A DNA stretch of 64,000 nt from Calamus simplicifolius. Lineage: Eukaryota > Streptophyta > Magnoliopsida > Arecales > Arecaceae. Each line of letters starts with the position of its first letter. Position 1 is the stretch's first letter. Positions 1 through 12,601 of this stretch are shown here, piece after piece. The stretch covers positions 391,114 through 455,113 of the forward strand of contig UESW01004627.1 in NCBI GenBank assembly GCA_900491605.1, read 5' to 3'. The notes below the pieces were generated by a model. The model made no database searches. It was not told where the DNA came from and saw only the letters and a program-made list of their open reading frames with translations. Made by a program: the position numbers and the translations under genes.

Positions 1-826
1 AATAGATGATATGGAATACTTTCCATCTTAATTGCAATATGCTAATGGATTGAGATTTATTATAAAAGAGATACCACTATTATAGAAAACAAAAGGTAAT
101 AATTACAAATTAACGATTGTATAATTTAATTAGGAAGTATGCTAAACATTTGGGTTTGAAAGAGGTTGAGATTGATGCACACCGATAGGAAAGCACATTC
201 GTAAGTTGTCACTCAAAAGAACTTGAAGAGATTGTTCAATGGAACATGGTGGCATTTTTTTACTCTATGAAAAAATTGTTCAATGGAACATGGTGGCATT
301 TTTTACTCTGAAAAAATTTATTCATCTTCGATTGAAGAAGTATAGATGGAGTAGATACATTTATTAGGCCTCCTTTACGGTAAGAATTAAGGTTTGTTCT
401 ACTGATCATACATCTAAATGCGGAGGTTCGATTTGGTAAGAACTGAACCGAATGAAAAAAACCTCATATTTTTTTATACTGATTTGTATTGCCCGATCAT
501 GAGTAGTAATATAGTTTGGAGTTTGAGAAAAAAAAGTATGAATAATCTATCTTAACAAGAAATATGTACCATACCATACCAGTCATATCACACTAAATCG
601 ATAATGTATGATCCTTAGTATTGATTTTGATAATGTATGATCCTCAATATTAATTTTGCAAACTGTAGTAAGAAGGTTCCTTTAAAAATAGATGATATGG
701 AATACTTTCCATCTTAATTGCAATATGCTAATGAATTGAGATTTATTATAAAAGAGATACCACTATTATAGAAAACAAAAGGTAATAATTACAAATTAAC
801 GATTGTATAATTTAATTAGGAAGTAT
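1..826. repeat. Direct repeat pair, 686 bp apart
   Basis: A block of about 140 bp at 1-140 recurs almost unchanged at 687-826 (both begin aatagatgatatggaatact and share the run up to ttaggaagtatg). Between them are smaller local duplications: a 41-bp unit around 232-313 (caatggaacatggtggcatt twice) and a 30-bp unit at about 597-660 (tgataatgtatgatcct twice). The left copy touches the window edge, so this may be two units of a longer tandem array. No gene is visible here. Confidence 0.8.
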
Positions 827-2230
827 GGAAATTACTAGTGGAAATAAGACATTGTATTACTAGAATTATAACTATACATGTACCAAATACATTTAACTTT
901 TGAATGGCTTGAAAAGCATGAGAAATCTGTGTAGGTGCTTGAACGATCATTAACTGTTTCCTTACATCCATTTCTTTTTTGAGTTGTATCTTGTTAGCGT
1001 ACAAATTATTATATATGAGATCATAATCATAGTAATTATTAATATACAAAGAACAAGTTTTACTATTAGTACAATTTAGAGGAGACTTGCATTGGTTAAT
1101 TCTGCAAGGGAAAAAGAACTAAATGTAGTCTACTTGCTTAGAAGTTGTAATGCTCAAAGCCCATCAGTTGGTCCAATTAACTTTGTTAGTGGATTGAAAC
1201 TATGTGGCTCAAAAACTCGAGTAAAAGTTAATTGGTAGCAAGTGGACTGGAGTTATAGTATATAACATTTTTTTTTCATCCAATGTGAAACTATTTTTGA
1301 GGGTTATAGAGTCTAAAAAGATATTATAATCTGCAAGGAAGGTCCTAAGGATCATGATTTTTACAATTATAGCAATATCAAGTCAGAATAAGTTTTTTTT
1401 TTTTGCATGCTAGACTTATGAATGACATGTAAAAAGGAGTGAAATAGCATAAGAAGTTAAATATCCGTGCAAAAAAAGATGTTGTATAGAAAGGGCTGGC
1501 ATGTGTTGGAATGCAGTCTAGTGTTGGTTTTTCAGCCGGAGATAACCAAGACTTTGGCCAGATTTCTGCTGTATGACTGCATCAGTTTGCTTATTTGCTA
1601 GAGAGTTGATTTAGTGATCCTATTGAATTTTGCGACATTGTGACATGTCTAAAAGAATATGCTATTATCTCGGGTGCATATGGTAGGAAATAAGCATGAA
1701 GAATATGTTATAATATGCCTGATATATATGTATGAACAAATATGATACATTATATCGTATACATGTATGAGCATTTATCATTAGACTACAACCATATTTT
1801 ACTTCATTATGACCAGCTATTTTACTTCCAGAAGCTTAATTGGAAAAGTAATTCTATCCCGTATTAATGTGTCAATAGTGAAATTTTACCGCCGAGGATC
1901 ATAACTTAGGGCCTCCTCCAAAAAAACTAGTGTTATTTCTTTTCCTCGATCTGGTATAAGCATCCAAGATTTTTCTAGTATATAATTGATATGCAAACAC
2001 TCAGCATGGGCTTTCATATATATACTTCTTCATTTAAACTCTGATATTCTCATTAGGCTAAGAATGCATATTTAAATTTCTGATCTACATAAATATAATT
2101 ATAAATTTAGGATTTTACTCAAAAAAATAGCTAAGCAAGTTTCACTTAGGATCCTTGATCCTGTATTAGTGCACAGGATCTATGTAGTACATATCTTATG
2201 TGAGCGTAAATACTCGTAAAGACTTTCACA
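827..2230. other. AT-rich stretch without recognisable gene
   Basis: No open reading frame with family resemblance, no RNA gene and no transposon ends could be recognised. It could contain introns or 5' exons of the gene whose last exons start at 3127, but no exon with matching phase could be supported. Confidence 0.5.
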
Positions 2231-2234
2231 GTAA

Positions 2235-2440
2235 TAAAGCCCTTTTTTATCCGTTTTCTCCCGTTGAAATCAGATTGTTTTGTTTTCTCTGATGAGTATA
2301 GAGCCCTTTTTATCTGGATTCTCTAGTTGAAATCAGATTGTTTTGTTTTCTCTGATGAGTAATAGCGCTAACTTTAGATTTTGTTTTTGTGGTATACTTC
2401 AGTTGAAATCAGATTGTTTTGATTTCTCTGATGAATAAAA
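2235..2440. repeat. Three-copy tandem repeat, units about 63-76 bp
   Basis: The segment gttgaaatcagattgtttt followed by an (a/t)ttctctgatga run occurs three times, starting at 2263, 2326 and 2402, each preceded by a related T-rich leader. Spacing is 63 then 76 bp. It is AT-rich, non-coding and lies about 0.7 kb upstream of the first supported exon. Confidence 0.75.
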
Positions 2441-3126
2441 TAGTTCTAACTTTAGAAACAGGTTTGTTTTGTGCTGTATGGGCCAACCAAAAGGTCCAAA
2501 ACTGTGTGATTGAGAGCATCTTTATGGGAGCAGCCCCCGAAGATTAAGCATGCAAGATGGCAATGTAACAATGAAAAAAAAATTGCTTTAAATGTCTAGT
2601 TCGGCTAGGGAACAACTAATCATATTCACTTTAGTATTGAACTGGTCTCATCTGTTATTTTTTCCCAAACACAACTTGTGTTTTGTAATCATTTTCATCA
2701 TCATTATAAATTTACAGTTTCAGTGGTATTTTTCTGGTTATAATACGGTATATGTTTAGTATGTTGGTGTAGACCTTTTTCCTTAAGAGTTGCATATTTA
2801 TGTACTTAACTCTAATTCAGTCGCAACACAAGCTAGTCTATTGTTGCAGGTCTTTTTATCTTTGTTTAATCAAGATCTTTGCAATATGTGCGTTTTGATT
2901 AGAGTTAAGTTAGCCAACTTAATTAGTTGGTACTGAGGATTTTTTGTACTCAAATTTGATGCTCAAACTTTTTGGAAGTTACAAAGCTGCAGATTATCCT
3001 GTCCGCTCTACTTTCCATAATTGTATGCAAGATTCTCAATAGAAACTTACTGCAAGTGCTTCATATGTTGGCTTTTCCAAGCCGTTTCTCCTAATCTTTT
3101 CTTCTGCAATATATTATTCGATTCAG

Positions 3127-4926
3127 GGGAAGACCTCCACCGGTTGTAAGCAAGAGTGTGAGTGCTCTCGATATTTCTGGAAAGCAGAAATTAGCAAAAC
3201 CTCCGCGAAGGTTCTCCACACCTACCAAACCCATTGCCAGCCCTCGCCAGGCTCCTTTCGGAAGTGTTACTCCAATATCAGAGAGCCGGTTATTGAGGAG
3301 ATCAAGCACCCAAGGGAAAAGCGATAGCCCTGTCTCTGATGTATCAAAGCCTATAAGCAGGCGAAAGTTCAGTGCATTATATTCAGTCTCTTATTGGTTA
3401 TCACAGATCAAACTGTCAGAGTCTGCTTCAAAACACTCAATCTCGCTTGGTTTCTTCAAGCTTGCAATGGAGTCAGGATGTCAGGTGCATTTATTACGCA
3501 TTTTGTTGTTGTTTTGGATGCCTGTGTTAAATATATAATAACTCCTTTCGTTCTTAATTTCCTGCTTATTTATCAACTAAAACCATGTAAATTACTTTTT
3601 AAAGTAGAATTCTGCTTTTCTACATAAAGTGACTTATATAAGCAACGAATTTATATCTTACAAGGCTTGATATCCCAGCATTGATGATTGATGTCAAGAA
3701 AACTAGCCACTGGTCCATATTTTTATAAACCATGAACTCATTGGTAGAGAGATGCTTTTTTTTTTCCCTTCTTTTTTTTTTTAAATTATGTATAATTTTA
3801 TTTTAATTTTTAATCAAATCAACAGCCTTTGGATCGAGTGCGAGATGAGCTCAAATCGTATGTACGCAGACACAACCTTGTCACAGAGCTTGGAGAGCCT
3901 GCAAAGGATTTACTCCAGATGTATAACATTGCAGAAGATGTTGAGAAGTTGAAAGTTTCTGAGACTTGTTCGCAGTTATCTGTAGAGGGCAACCGGATAT
4001 CAGACAAAGGTCCTTGCAGCTTCACCACAATAAAAGTAGGGATCTGAAACAGAAGTCACTAACTTCATGCACTGCAACTGTTTGCAGAATCAAATAAGAG
4101 AGAGCGCGTTCAAAAGAGAAAACCAGCGTCTAAAAATAAGGGATCATACAAGGAGAGGGTAGCGAATGCCGTGCCTGTGAAAGATACTAATGGTAATAAT
4201 GCACAGAAAAAATCTCGTCTGCCAAGAAGGATGGAATATAGCAGGGGAAACGGGAAGAAGAAGAGCTCAGCAAAAAAGTCTATGACTGAATCAGGTAACA
4301 ATTTAGAAATTTGTTCATCTCATTTTCTCATAAGAATCATATTATGCCACATCTTAGCTTATCCAGATTCCTTGGACTGCTAAGATTTACGAAAAAAGAT
4401 CTGAAAGGTATGTTGCTGAGGTTCTGCTGTAGTTTTCTAACAAAACATGCTTTTCGTTTGAGTTGCATGCGAAGAATATCTATTCATGAACCATCACTAA
4501 ATGGCCACCTGATCGGCCTACTCATTGATGGTTATTTCATGAAAATTCTCACGATCCCGTTAACGAGGGATCTACAGTGGTCCTGGCCTTGTTTCTTTCT
4601 CTAATTATTGTTTGGTCTACTATACTATATTCTAGTATTTAAAAGTTTGTTTTTCATTTTAGTCGATTCTCCTGTTCCGTCGCCCACTGGGGAGGCATCC
4701 TATGAAAGCAAGGAGAACACGGTATGCTCATAGTTTCGACTGCATCCATGGGCTTTATTTTGTTTACGTGCCTGTAAAAATCAGTGTTGCTCCCATTGTC
4801 GTTATGGTGAATATTGTCCTCGATATTCCCTTCAAAATTTTCCCCCTAACATAGCATTTTTTGTGTTTGTAGAATACTCCGCCAGTTGAAGGAGCCAGCG
4901 TTGAGGAAGAAATTTCAGCAAATTAA
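3127..4926 (+). CDS. C-terminal exons of an unrecognised plant gene (basic, Ser/Pro-rich protein)
   Basis: Five exons join in one frame: 3127-3484, 3826-4009, 4088-4294, 4663-4721 and 4873-4926 (TAA). All have GT..AG borders. The donor at 4010 (gtcctt) is weak, but it is the only one seen that keeps the frame into the next exon; the stronger-looking gtaggg at 4036 leads to a stop. The 5' exons are not identified. The roughly 270 visible residues begin with a Ser/Pro- and Arg-rich region with several Ser-Pro or Thr-Pro sites (RRFSTPTKPIASPRQ), then a more ordered part (YWLSQIKLSESASKHSISL, then ELKSYVRRHNLVTELGEPAK and LLQMYNIAEDVEKL), then a Lys/Arg-rich tail (RKPASKNKGSYKERV) and an acidic end (GASVEEEISAN). 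The proline-directed sites and basic tail would suit a nuclear or cytoskeletal phosphoprotein, but I do not recognise the family and assign no function. No frameshift is seen. Confidence 0.7.
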
Positions 4927-5137
4927 GCCAATAACTTCAGATTCGAACTTTTACTGCTGCAAGCTGAAGTGGCAATTAGCATGTGTTTTCTAGTCTGTTG
5001 TCACAGCTGTTGAAATGTGATTGAAAGTTCTATTGCTATTTTAAACAGCAAAAAGGGATAAAAGGAGCTTTGTGTTAAGATTGCTTTGGGAGATTTTCAT
5101 GCGCTAGCTAGTTCGCTTGTATTGTTTGATCAACTTG

Positions 5138-5143
5138 AATAAA
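5138..5143 (+). promoter_or_regulatory. Candidate poly(A) signal
   Basis: AATAAA lies 212 bp after the stop codon at 4926, in AT-rich sequence, a suitable position for the 3' end of the preceding gene. Confidence 0.5.
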
Positions 5144-5639
5144 ATATAAACATTATATATAGGATATTTTTTAATCTTTTTGTGATGTTTGTTTAGGTAA
5201 CTAAGTTCTCGTCAAATGTCTAGTCAACTTAACTCAACTCATCTAAGCCTTTTTCCAACTACATATAGGGTTGGCCGTATGAATATATATAAATAGTTAT
5301 ATATTTTTTAATTATTTTTATACATATTAGTTTAGATCTATCTTTATCTCTATCCTTACTATGGATTGTTAAAGATCACTCTTTCTAATTAGAGCATCCG
5401 TTGTATATGTCCAAATCACAGTAATCAATTTTCTTTCATTTTTATCTTCAATTAGGGCTACTTCTATCATTTCTCTTATATGTATATTTTTAATTTTATT
5501 TTAAAGCTTTACTACATATCATTTTAACATGCACATTTCTTTTACACTTAATTTATTTATATGTTATTTCAGTATTGTCAAACACTTTATTCATATAGCA
5601 TAGCTGGCCTAATAGCGATTTTATAGAATTTTTTTTAAA

Positions 5640-6127
5640 AAATTTAATGGAATGCGTTGATCATACAATACTCTCGAAGTACTTCACTTAACCGTTCTTG
5701 CTTTAACTCTATGATTCACATCTTCACCTATTCATCTTCTTGCTGAATAATTGATTCTAAATACCTAAATTTTTTATTCCTTGGTATTTGTTGACTTGCA
5801 ATCTTTACTGTTTTTTCGTTTATATTTCTACTTCTACTAAAATTACATTTCATGTATTTAGTTTTAGTTCTACTAATTTTAAAACCTTTATATTTTAAAG
5901 CATCTTTCCAAATCTCTAGCTTAACATTTATTCCAAATTTAGTTTTATCAATCAATACTATATTATCTGCAAATAATATACATCATGAAATATCATCTTA
6001 AATATATTTGATTAATTAACCCATAACTAATATAAAAAGATATAGACTTAAGACAGATCCTTGATGTAAACCTACATTAATTAAAAACTCGCTAATTTTT
6101 ATATTATTATTTTAACAATAGTTATTG

Positions 6128-6207
<80 letters not shown>

Positions 6208-7010
6208 TTTATCAATTCTATGTACCTTTTGGTACTCCTTTTTTTCTCTAAAATTCACTATATTGTTTCTCTAGGCACTCTATTATATACTATTTCTAAA
6301 TTAATAAACACCATACGAAGGTTTTTTTTTTTTTTATACCTCCTCATTCTTCTTAATAAATAAATAGCTTCCATGGTTGATCTTTCAAGCATAAATCTAA
6401 ATTGATTATTGATACTAAAGTTTTAGCTCTTATTCAATTTTTTATTACTCTATTAATTTCATTGTATGACTTATCAGCTTAATCCCTCTATAATTTGCAC
6501 ACTTTTGAATATCTCCTTTATTTTTATATGGGTATTAATGTGCTTTTTCTTCAATTATCCAATATTTTTAGTTGCTACAATTCCGTTAAATAAATTAGTT
6601 AACCATATGACTCTAATTTCTCCTAAGTCTTTCCAAACCTCAATAGGAATCACATCTGGCCTTAATGCCTTTGCATTTTTTATTTTACTTAAAGCCTTTT
6701 TTAACCTCAAGCCTGCTAAATTTATGAAAAAAAAATATTTTCATTTATTACTCCTACATTACCACATCCTTCTACCCTTAAATTTACTAAATTATTTTTA
6801 TTTAATAATTTTTAAAAATAACTTTTTTATTATTCTTTTATCTTTTCTTTTTTATTAAAACTCTTTCATCTTCATCCTTAATATATTTAATATAGTTAAG
6901 ATCTTTTGTTTTCTTTTCTCTTAGTTTTACTAGTTTATATATAGTCTTTTCACCTTCTTTCATATGTAATCTATTATATAATCATCATAAGCTTTAAGTT
7001 TGACATTGTT
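5640..7010 (-). mobile_element. Relic of an RTE-type LINE (reverse transcriptase)
   Basis: On the minus strand, 5955-5728 reads as the part of an RTE-clade reverse transcriptase after the catalytic block, with KFGINVKLEIWKDALKYKGF, KISRTKTKYMKCNFS and FRYLESIIQQEDE. Just upstream, the complement of about 5990-5950 gives a remnant ADNIVLID, where the active site FADDIVLI would be. Further 5', at 6720-6600, an earlier RT block is visible (KIKNAKALRPDVIPIEVWKD, then WLTNLFNGIV). Frames shift and stop repeatedly, the sequence is strongly AT-rich as expected for old methylated repeats, and a TA/TG microsatellite has expanded inside. No ends or target duplication were found, so the borders are approximate. 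It is not functional. Confidence 0.75.
6131..6206. repeat. (TA)n(TG)n microsatellite
   Basis: About 56 bp of uninterrupted TA is followed by about 20 bp of TG, lying inside the RTE relic. Confidence 0.97.
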
Positions 7011-7129
7011 TACCACTTTTTTAACTTTTTTTTCTTTGCATTTCTATACTTTTAAGATTTTTTTTCATTTCTAGCCCTTTGCCAAATTTTTTAATATCAG
7101 GTTTCAAAAACCATGATCACAATAGGGGC

Positions 7130-7760
7130 GGTGACTGCTGTACATAGGCTCAACCATTTGGACTGTGGCTTGGACCGGGCTTGAACTTTGTAGAATGCCA
7201 TTAGCGAGCATTAAGATTTATTCTTTCGTGATCTACTATGGACTCATGAAATGTGGGAATATGCACTCTCTGACTATCAATTTCTTTATACATCAATGAG
7301 CATAGGTTTTTCACCGTGCAGTTATAAGGGGCCCTCTTCATGGGCCGGGCTCAGAACATGTTTTGCTTCACCCAAGGGTCCCGCTTTTGGGCTTGCCTTC
7401 TGGGCCCAATCTCTGCTCTTACTCTGGCTTTCAAGCTTCAGGCCAGGCCTTGGGCTTTTTAATCCTTTTTTTTTTCTTGCAACGGTTATAAATTAGCTAT
7501 AAAAATGCTAAATATGAATAACTAGATATTATTTCTGACAGCAATTTCAATTATCAACAACAGCATCAAATACAAACAAACAATACAAGAAATATTGGTC
7601 TGGATCGGGCTGGGGTTAAACTTTTGGACTGGATCCGGCTCTAAACCTAGAACGGAGCTTGGCCCATTTGATAACCGGTCTAATTTGCCAGGCCTGATTC
7701 GGGTTCCCAAGTCTATGGCCTGAACTTGCTCAAAAGGCTTTGGGTACACAGACAAAAACA
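7130..7760. mobile_element. Possible non-autonomous DNA transposon rich in GGGCCGGGC/GGCCCGGGC-type motifs
   Basis: Both flanks of this roughly 620-bp stretch carry multiple gggccgggct, ggcccaatc or ggatcgggctgg motifs around an AT-rich centre. The outer ends can be read as loose inverted repeats (ctgctgtacataggctc at 7137, complement ctgtgtacccaaagcc at 7757). This subterminal pattern is common in hAT-type MITEs. No convincing 8-bp target duplication was found, so borders and class are tentative. The ORFs here look fortuitous. Confidence 0.35.
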
Positions 7761-8254
7761 CATAGTATAAATTTTAATATATCAATCAAATTTGCAATAA
7801 TTTTTTTATTTACCCGATTTCTTTTTGGATATTAGAATTCAAAATAAATATATAAATATAGTTTTTTAACTTTACATTGACCATATCCATCATGATTTTA
7901 GCATCTTATAGGCCAGGGTGCCAGAGTATATTAGTTCTTTCCAAAAATCTTATTTTCCATGTCAGCTGAGATAAACCGAGACCCTGATTCATTTCAGTCC
8001 TCTATTGAAAGTGTCAGGTCCTTTTCGAATCACAACTGCCATTATAAGTCTATTTTGGAGATCATGAGTCTACAAAGAAAATATATACAACTTTAATAAT
8101 TTAGTTATCCATAAGTTAACATTGCTAGCACTATGGTTATATCTATATCCTTATATCCATATCATTATATCATATCATTGATTATTTGTGACTAGCTAAT
8201 ATAACTAATTACATCAATTTTTGTTATACATTCTATTTTGTATATATTTTATAC

Positions 8255-8256
<2 letters not shown>
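7761..8256. other. AT-rich stretch, nothing recognised
   Basis: No gene, RNA or repeat border could be supported. Confidence 0.5.

Positions 8257-8288
<32 letters not shown>
8257..8288. repeat. (CT)n microsatellite
   Basis: An uninterrupted CT run of about 32 bp in AT-rich sequence. Confidence 0.95.
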
Positions 8289-8290
<2 letters not shown>

Positions 8291-8968
8291 TTATATTATA
8301 AGGTCATCAATGATGATATCAAATGAGAAATTATGATTTAAAAAAAAAATCTAAGACTTGCTTTTGGTGGGCTGGCATGAAGGATTCTTTGTTGCTTTTC
8401 TTTCTTCCTCTCTTCTGTAACATTCATCGATTCGGTAACAAATGGCTTATTAGTTTTGCTTTGGTATAGTGATCTATTCGAGTTACATGATATCTCAGCT
8501 TGAATTTTGAAAGAGTCACATGTCCAGAGCAGATGGATTTTGTGCAGGAATTACCAAACCTTTTTGGATCGGCTAAGCTTCTGGTCATTGGTAAAGTTTC
8601 CTCCGTGTCTAGCTCTTGAAAATTGTGAATCTGGCAGGAGCTATTTTATTGTAAAGTATTTTCAGAGGGTGCCAAAAAAAAAAAAAAAGTACTATAAAGT
8701 TTGCATTGACTCATTCAAGATCGAGTAATATATTTTCTATAGCGTTACAATCTCAGGGATGCCCAATCGTTCTAGATACTTCATGAAAGGGCCTTTTTCT
8801 CTTAACTACTATACCCTATATGATCGATATAGCGCGTACGCGGGCGCATCAATGTTTTCCCCATCTTTTGGTTAGTATCTTAAATGCTCTTTATGTGCCA
8901 CCGCACGACGTAAGGACATTTAATACATTCTAAAATGTTGTAAATTTTGACTGGCCTTCACTCTTGGT
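8289..8968. other. Stretch without recognisable gene
   Basis: Only short fortuitous reading frames were seen, with a poly(A) run at about 8675. No family resemblance. Confidence 0.45.
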
Positions 8969-9435
8969 CATGATTTAAAAAATACCAATTGATCACTGGT
9001 TCTATCCAATTTATTATTAAAGTTAATTTTTATATAACCTCATAAAACTAAAAAAATTCATTAAACTGACTAAATTTTAAAGAACTGAACCAATTCTAAT
9101 TTTTAGATTTTTAGTTTTAATAAATAAAAAATTTAAAAGAATATTCAAGTGATCAAGAAAAAAAAAAAAAGACTCATGGATTTGAATAGCATATTTTTGT
9201 AGTTGAAAAAAAAATTAGATAAATTAAGTTTTGATAAATAAAATTTAAATGAAATTTTTTAGATTTTTAATTTTTCACTCGAATTAATATTTATATATTA
9301 TATATAATATTATTAAATTAAAAATTAATTATAATATTATTTGAATTAATTAAATTAATTTATTTAATTAAATTTATTGATTCATGATCTAAATATCAAG
9401 ACGATTCATTGTTCAATCTAATTTTCAAAACATTA
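8969..9435 (-). mobile_element. Degenerate hAT-type MITE, same family as 12610-12943
   Basis: Read against the reverse complement of the MITE at 12610-12943, a long stretch matches, for example ttgatcactggttctatcc and tttattattaaagttaa followed by tttttatataacctcataaa. The right end keeps the terminal sequence attttcaaaacatta. The left end (catgatttaaaaaata) is a decayed form of caatgttttgaaaat. The interior has expanded by AT-rich insertions. The flanking octamers ctcttggt and ctctcgaa match at 5 of 8 positions, compatible with an eroded 8-bp duplication. This is an old copy. Confidence 0.6.
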
Positions 9436-10011
9436 CTCTCGAATGCTACAAGACTGCCTCATGGGAGGGAGCTACAAATTTGGACGGAAATTGCCCACTG
9501 GAGTCTGGGCCGTGTGCACCAATCCTCCGTTTTGCGATGATTCCTGTACCGTAGCGTGGTTCCTTGAGATCGAAGGCAGCGGATTGCTGGTAAAGTAGAG
9601 TGGAGCCGTCATGGAATATAGTGCCAAGTTAATTCCCAAGGCCATTCAAAGTTGGAGACCCAATCACTACTTCCAAGGGACGTACCGTCTTATCTTCGAA
9701 CCGGTTAGCCCTTGAAGAGAGGGAAGGCGTCATCACATGGCTGGCCGCTGGCCCCTCTAATAGGGTAGGGTGATAAGAGGGGAGACCGTGCGTGCAGGAG
9801 TTCGGATGATGATGGACGCATGCAGAACCTGGGAGAAAGGCAAACTTCGGTTGTCATAAATTGGACATCGATTTGCGTGTGGGAACAAGGAATGAAGATT
9901 GGAATAAAGATGGCAGCGAGAGTTTCAAATGCGAATATCAAGCGGAGACAGAGAGAAAAAGACCAGAGCCAGTAAAATTTAATAAAAGGAGAGCGATGGA
10001 GGAGTTGATGT
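9436..10011. other. Unique-looking stretch of higher GC, nothing recognised
   Basis: GC content rises compared with the left flank. Short ORFs exist on both strands but none shows a family motif. It borders the LINE A target site. Confidence 0.4.
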
Positions 10012-10027
10012 AACTTTTTATGTGATA
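10012..10027. repeat. Left target-site duplication of LINE A
   Basis: aactttttatgtgata matches aactttttatatgata at 18920-18935 with one mismatch, directly after the LINE A poly(A) tail. It fixes the 5' border of the element. Confidence 0.75.
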
Positions 10028-10144
10028 TTACATGCGTGAAGTGTGTTTCTATCTGAATCTTGCTTTAAGGTTCGAGCTCTGACTGCCTATGTACTTGATC
10101 TTCGACGAATATAGTCGTTCTTTGTGATCGTTTCTCTTTGGATT

Positions 10145-11900
10145 ATGGCTTTAACTATCCCTCCCTTTTCAATGGCTATGGATGGTGCTAAAGAGGGTAG
10201 GAAGACCTAAAGGCGGGTTACGGATACTAGCTTTGCTTTGGTTTCTCCTTCTTCATCGCCGGATGTGATGGTAAAATTGAAGGGCCACTTTCCTAAGATA
10301 GTCCAAGTTTAAGCAGCGGCTCTAAAGGAGAAAATTGATTGCCGAAAGGAGAAGGCCATCTTGGCTAGAACCTTTCATCGCTGGATTCCACCGGATGCAA
10401 TCATTCAAAAATTTCGCAAACTGGTGTCCCCGATGATATTGAACCTGTAAACTTGGCTCATCGGTGCCACATCTTCCATTTTACTGATTTTAAAGCTAAA
10501 GAAATGGTGTTGGGAAGGCCATGGGTGGCCAACGGCCAACCGATTGCCACTGAGGGTTGAAGATCAGAGTTCATCCCGACGGCAGACTCCATGGCTTTAG
10601 CCTTCCTTTGGGTGCAGCTGCCCAACCTGCCTCTGTAGTTTTGGAAGGATGACATCTTGAGAGCAATTCTAGTGCCGATGGGCCACTTTGTCTTCTCCGA
10701 CACTACTACCCAGCTGAAGAATAGGAGGGTTCACACGGGCGTGTGTGCGAATTGACCTGAGGAGACTGCTCTAGTCGGGAGTCCGAGTGCGGGGTAATCG
10801 ATCTCCCTTTTGGCAACAATTCACATATGAGCATTTGCAGGGAATTTGTTCTAATTGCAGGTCGCTGCATCTCTCCGGGCCCTGCTTGTCGTCGTCTCTG
10901 CTCGATTCGGAGACTTTAGTGCCTGGTTCCAACTATGGCCCCTGGATTACGGCTATTCATTAGCGGAGATCTTCCCTTGGCCACATGCCAAAGCCGAAGA
11001 GGAAGACCCAATCTACACCAAACCCTGCTGCCTCTGATTCGCGACCGGCTTCATCAACTTTTGCCACTGTTCCGCGATCGGCCCCATCGACGGATGGTTG
11101 GCAATAACCGGGGAAGCTGGCTCGCCGGCACCTCTACAAGTCAGTGAAGCCTCTGGTCCTAGCTGCTGGTGTCCCAGACCAAGCTGAGGCTGGGACGAAG
11201 TAGGGTTCTATGGGTTCAGGAGCTGTGCCGGTTGAAGGGGCCTGCGTCGGTTCCATTGAAACAGAGAAGGTTAAAATGACTGAACCTCATTTTGAGGTTT
11301 TTAGCCCTCAGCTAAAACTGAACCAAAATCTGTCTATTGAGAACCCATTTTCCCTTCTTGGTATGGACAAATGGGCTGGAAGGCCCACGGTTCAAGGGGA
11401 TGCCTACCTAGATCCCTCAAAGCGGACCAGGCCTGTGGAGACCCAATCTTAGCAAATTGTCTCCAAAATTGAAAAAAAAAAAAGGAAAAGGTGTAGCTTC
11501 TAGCTCAAAAATCATAACGGATAAATTCACTTTTACAGTATCTCCAAACCCAGCTCAGGGTCTTGTTGTCGTGGCAGGAAAGAGTGGTCAGGCTTCCTAT
11601 AGCCAGGGTTCAGTCCATGAAGGGAGAAGGTTCAGCCAACTAAGGTAGAGGATGAAGCCATGAGTCGATTGTCTTTTGCCTTAAAGAGGCAATCCAGGCA
11701 CAGGGCAATGATACCATGATCTCTACTAAGTCCCCCCTGGGTCGAAGAGACTGAAGCTGAGATTGTAGCTCAAATGGTGGATACTCAATTGATAGATTGT
11801 ACTACACAGAAGATTAAGGGTGGTACCCTGCCTATTGGGTGCCTTTCTGATAATGCTATGCTGGAGGTCCAGGATGGGCCCCACCTTTCCCTAACTAGTA
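10145..11900 (+). pseudogene. LINE A ORF1 (DUF4283-type RNA-binding protein with zinc knuckle), decayed
   Basis: It begins ATGGCTTTAACT and reads in broken frames. The N-terminal half corresponds to the DUF4283-type domain of plant L1 ORF1; the fragment ARTFHRWIPPDA at about 10370 parallels ARTYHRWIPRKP in LINE B. Next come a basic segment and a CCHC-type knuckle around 10846-10886 reading GICSNCRSLHLSGPC, equivalent to GICSKCGSIHLSGPC in LINE B. A low-complexity C-terminal part follows, with local frames such as ENPFSLLGMDKWAG at about 11340 and a basic KLKKKKGKG stretch at about 11466. In LINEs this protein binds the element RNA. Several stops and frame changes make it a pseudogene. Confidence 0.75.
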
Positions 11901-12601
11901 AATGAAGATTCTAATCTAGAATGTTAGAGGAGCTAAAAAACCTTCGTTTCAATCTTCTTTTGGGAGACTGATGCAGTTATATAATTTTGATATCTTTGTT
12001 CTTTTGAAAACCTAATTATTGGGAGATAGCCTGACCTGATTTAGGAGACAGGTTGTCAGTTCTTGGTCTTCTTATGCTGTGGAGTCAGTAGGCTATCTGG
12101 TGGGATTTTGGGCATTTGGCGTAATTCCTCTATTATGATAGATTCCTTCATCAATGCAATCAGTAGATTGCTCTTGTCATCTCTGAAGGGACTTCTGATC
12201 CCTGGCTCCTTTCGGATGTTTATGCTAGCACTGATTTTTGGAAGAGGCATATCCTATGGTTTGAGATACTCTCTCTTCTTGCTCAGGAACTCCCTTCCAT
12301 CATTGCTAGTGACTTCAACTATATCATTGAGGCCAATGAAAAGAAAGGTGGCAGGCAGGTTATTGGCTCAATGGAAATCTCTGAGTTTAGGACCTTTATC
12401 TTTTCTGCTGGGTTGTTGGATATGGGGTTCTCAGGTCCCCAATTCATTTGGTGTAATAACCATCAGGGTTCTGCTCGTGTTTGGAAGAGATTGGACAGAG
12501 CCATGGCCACAGTCCAATGGCTTCAAAAGTTTCCTTCTGCTGTCATTACTCACCTTCCTAGGATTGCCTCCGATCACTGTCCCATTCTGATATGCACTGA
12601 G

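Noticed and set aside
4010..4036. Donor site at 4036 for the second exon of the first gene
   Set aside because: It keeps a complete codon but leads to an in-frame stop in the next exon. The donor at 4010 restores an open frame to the end.
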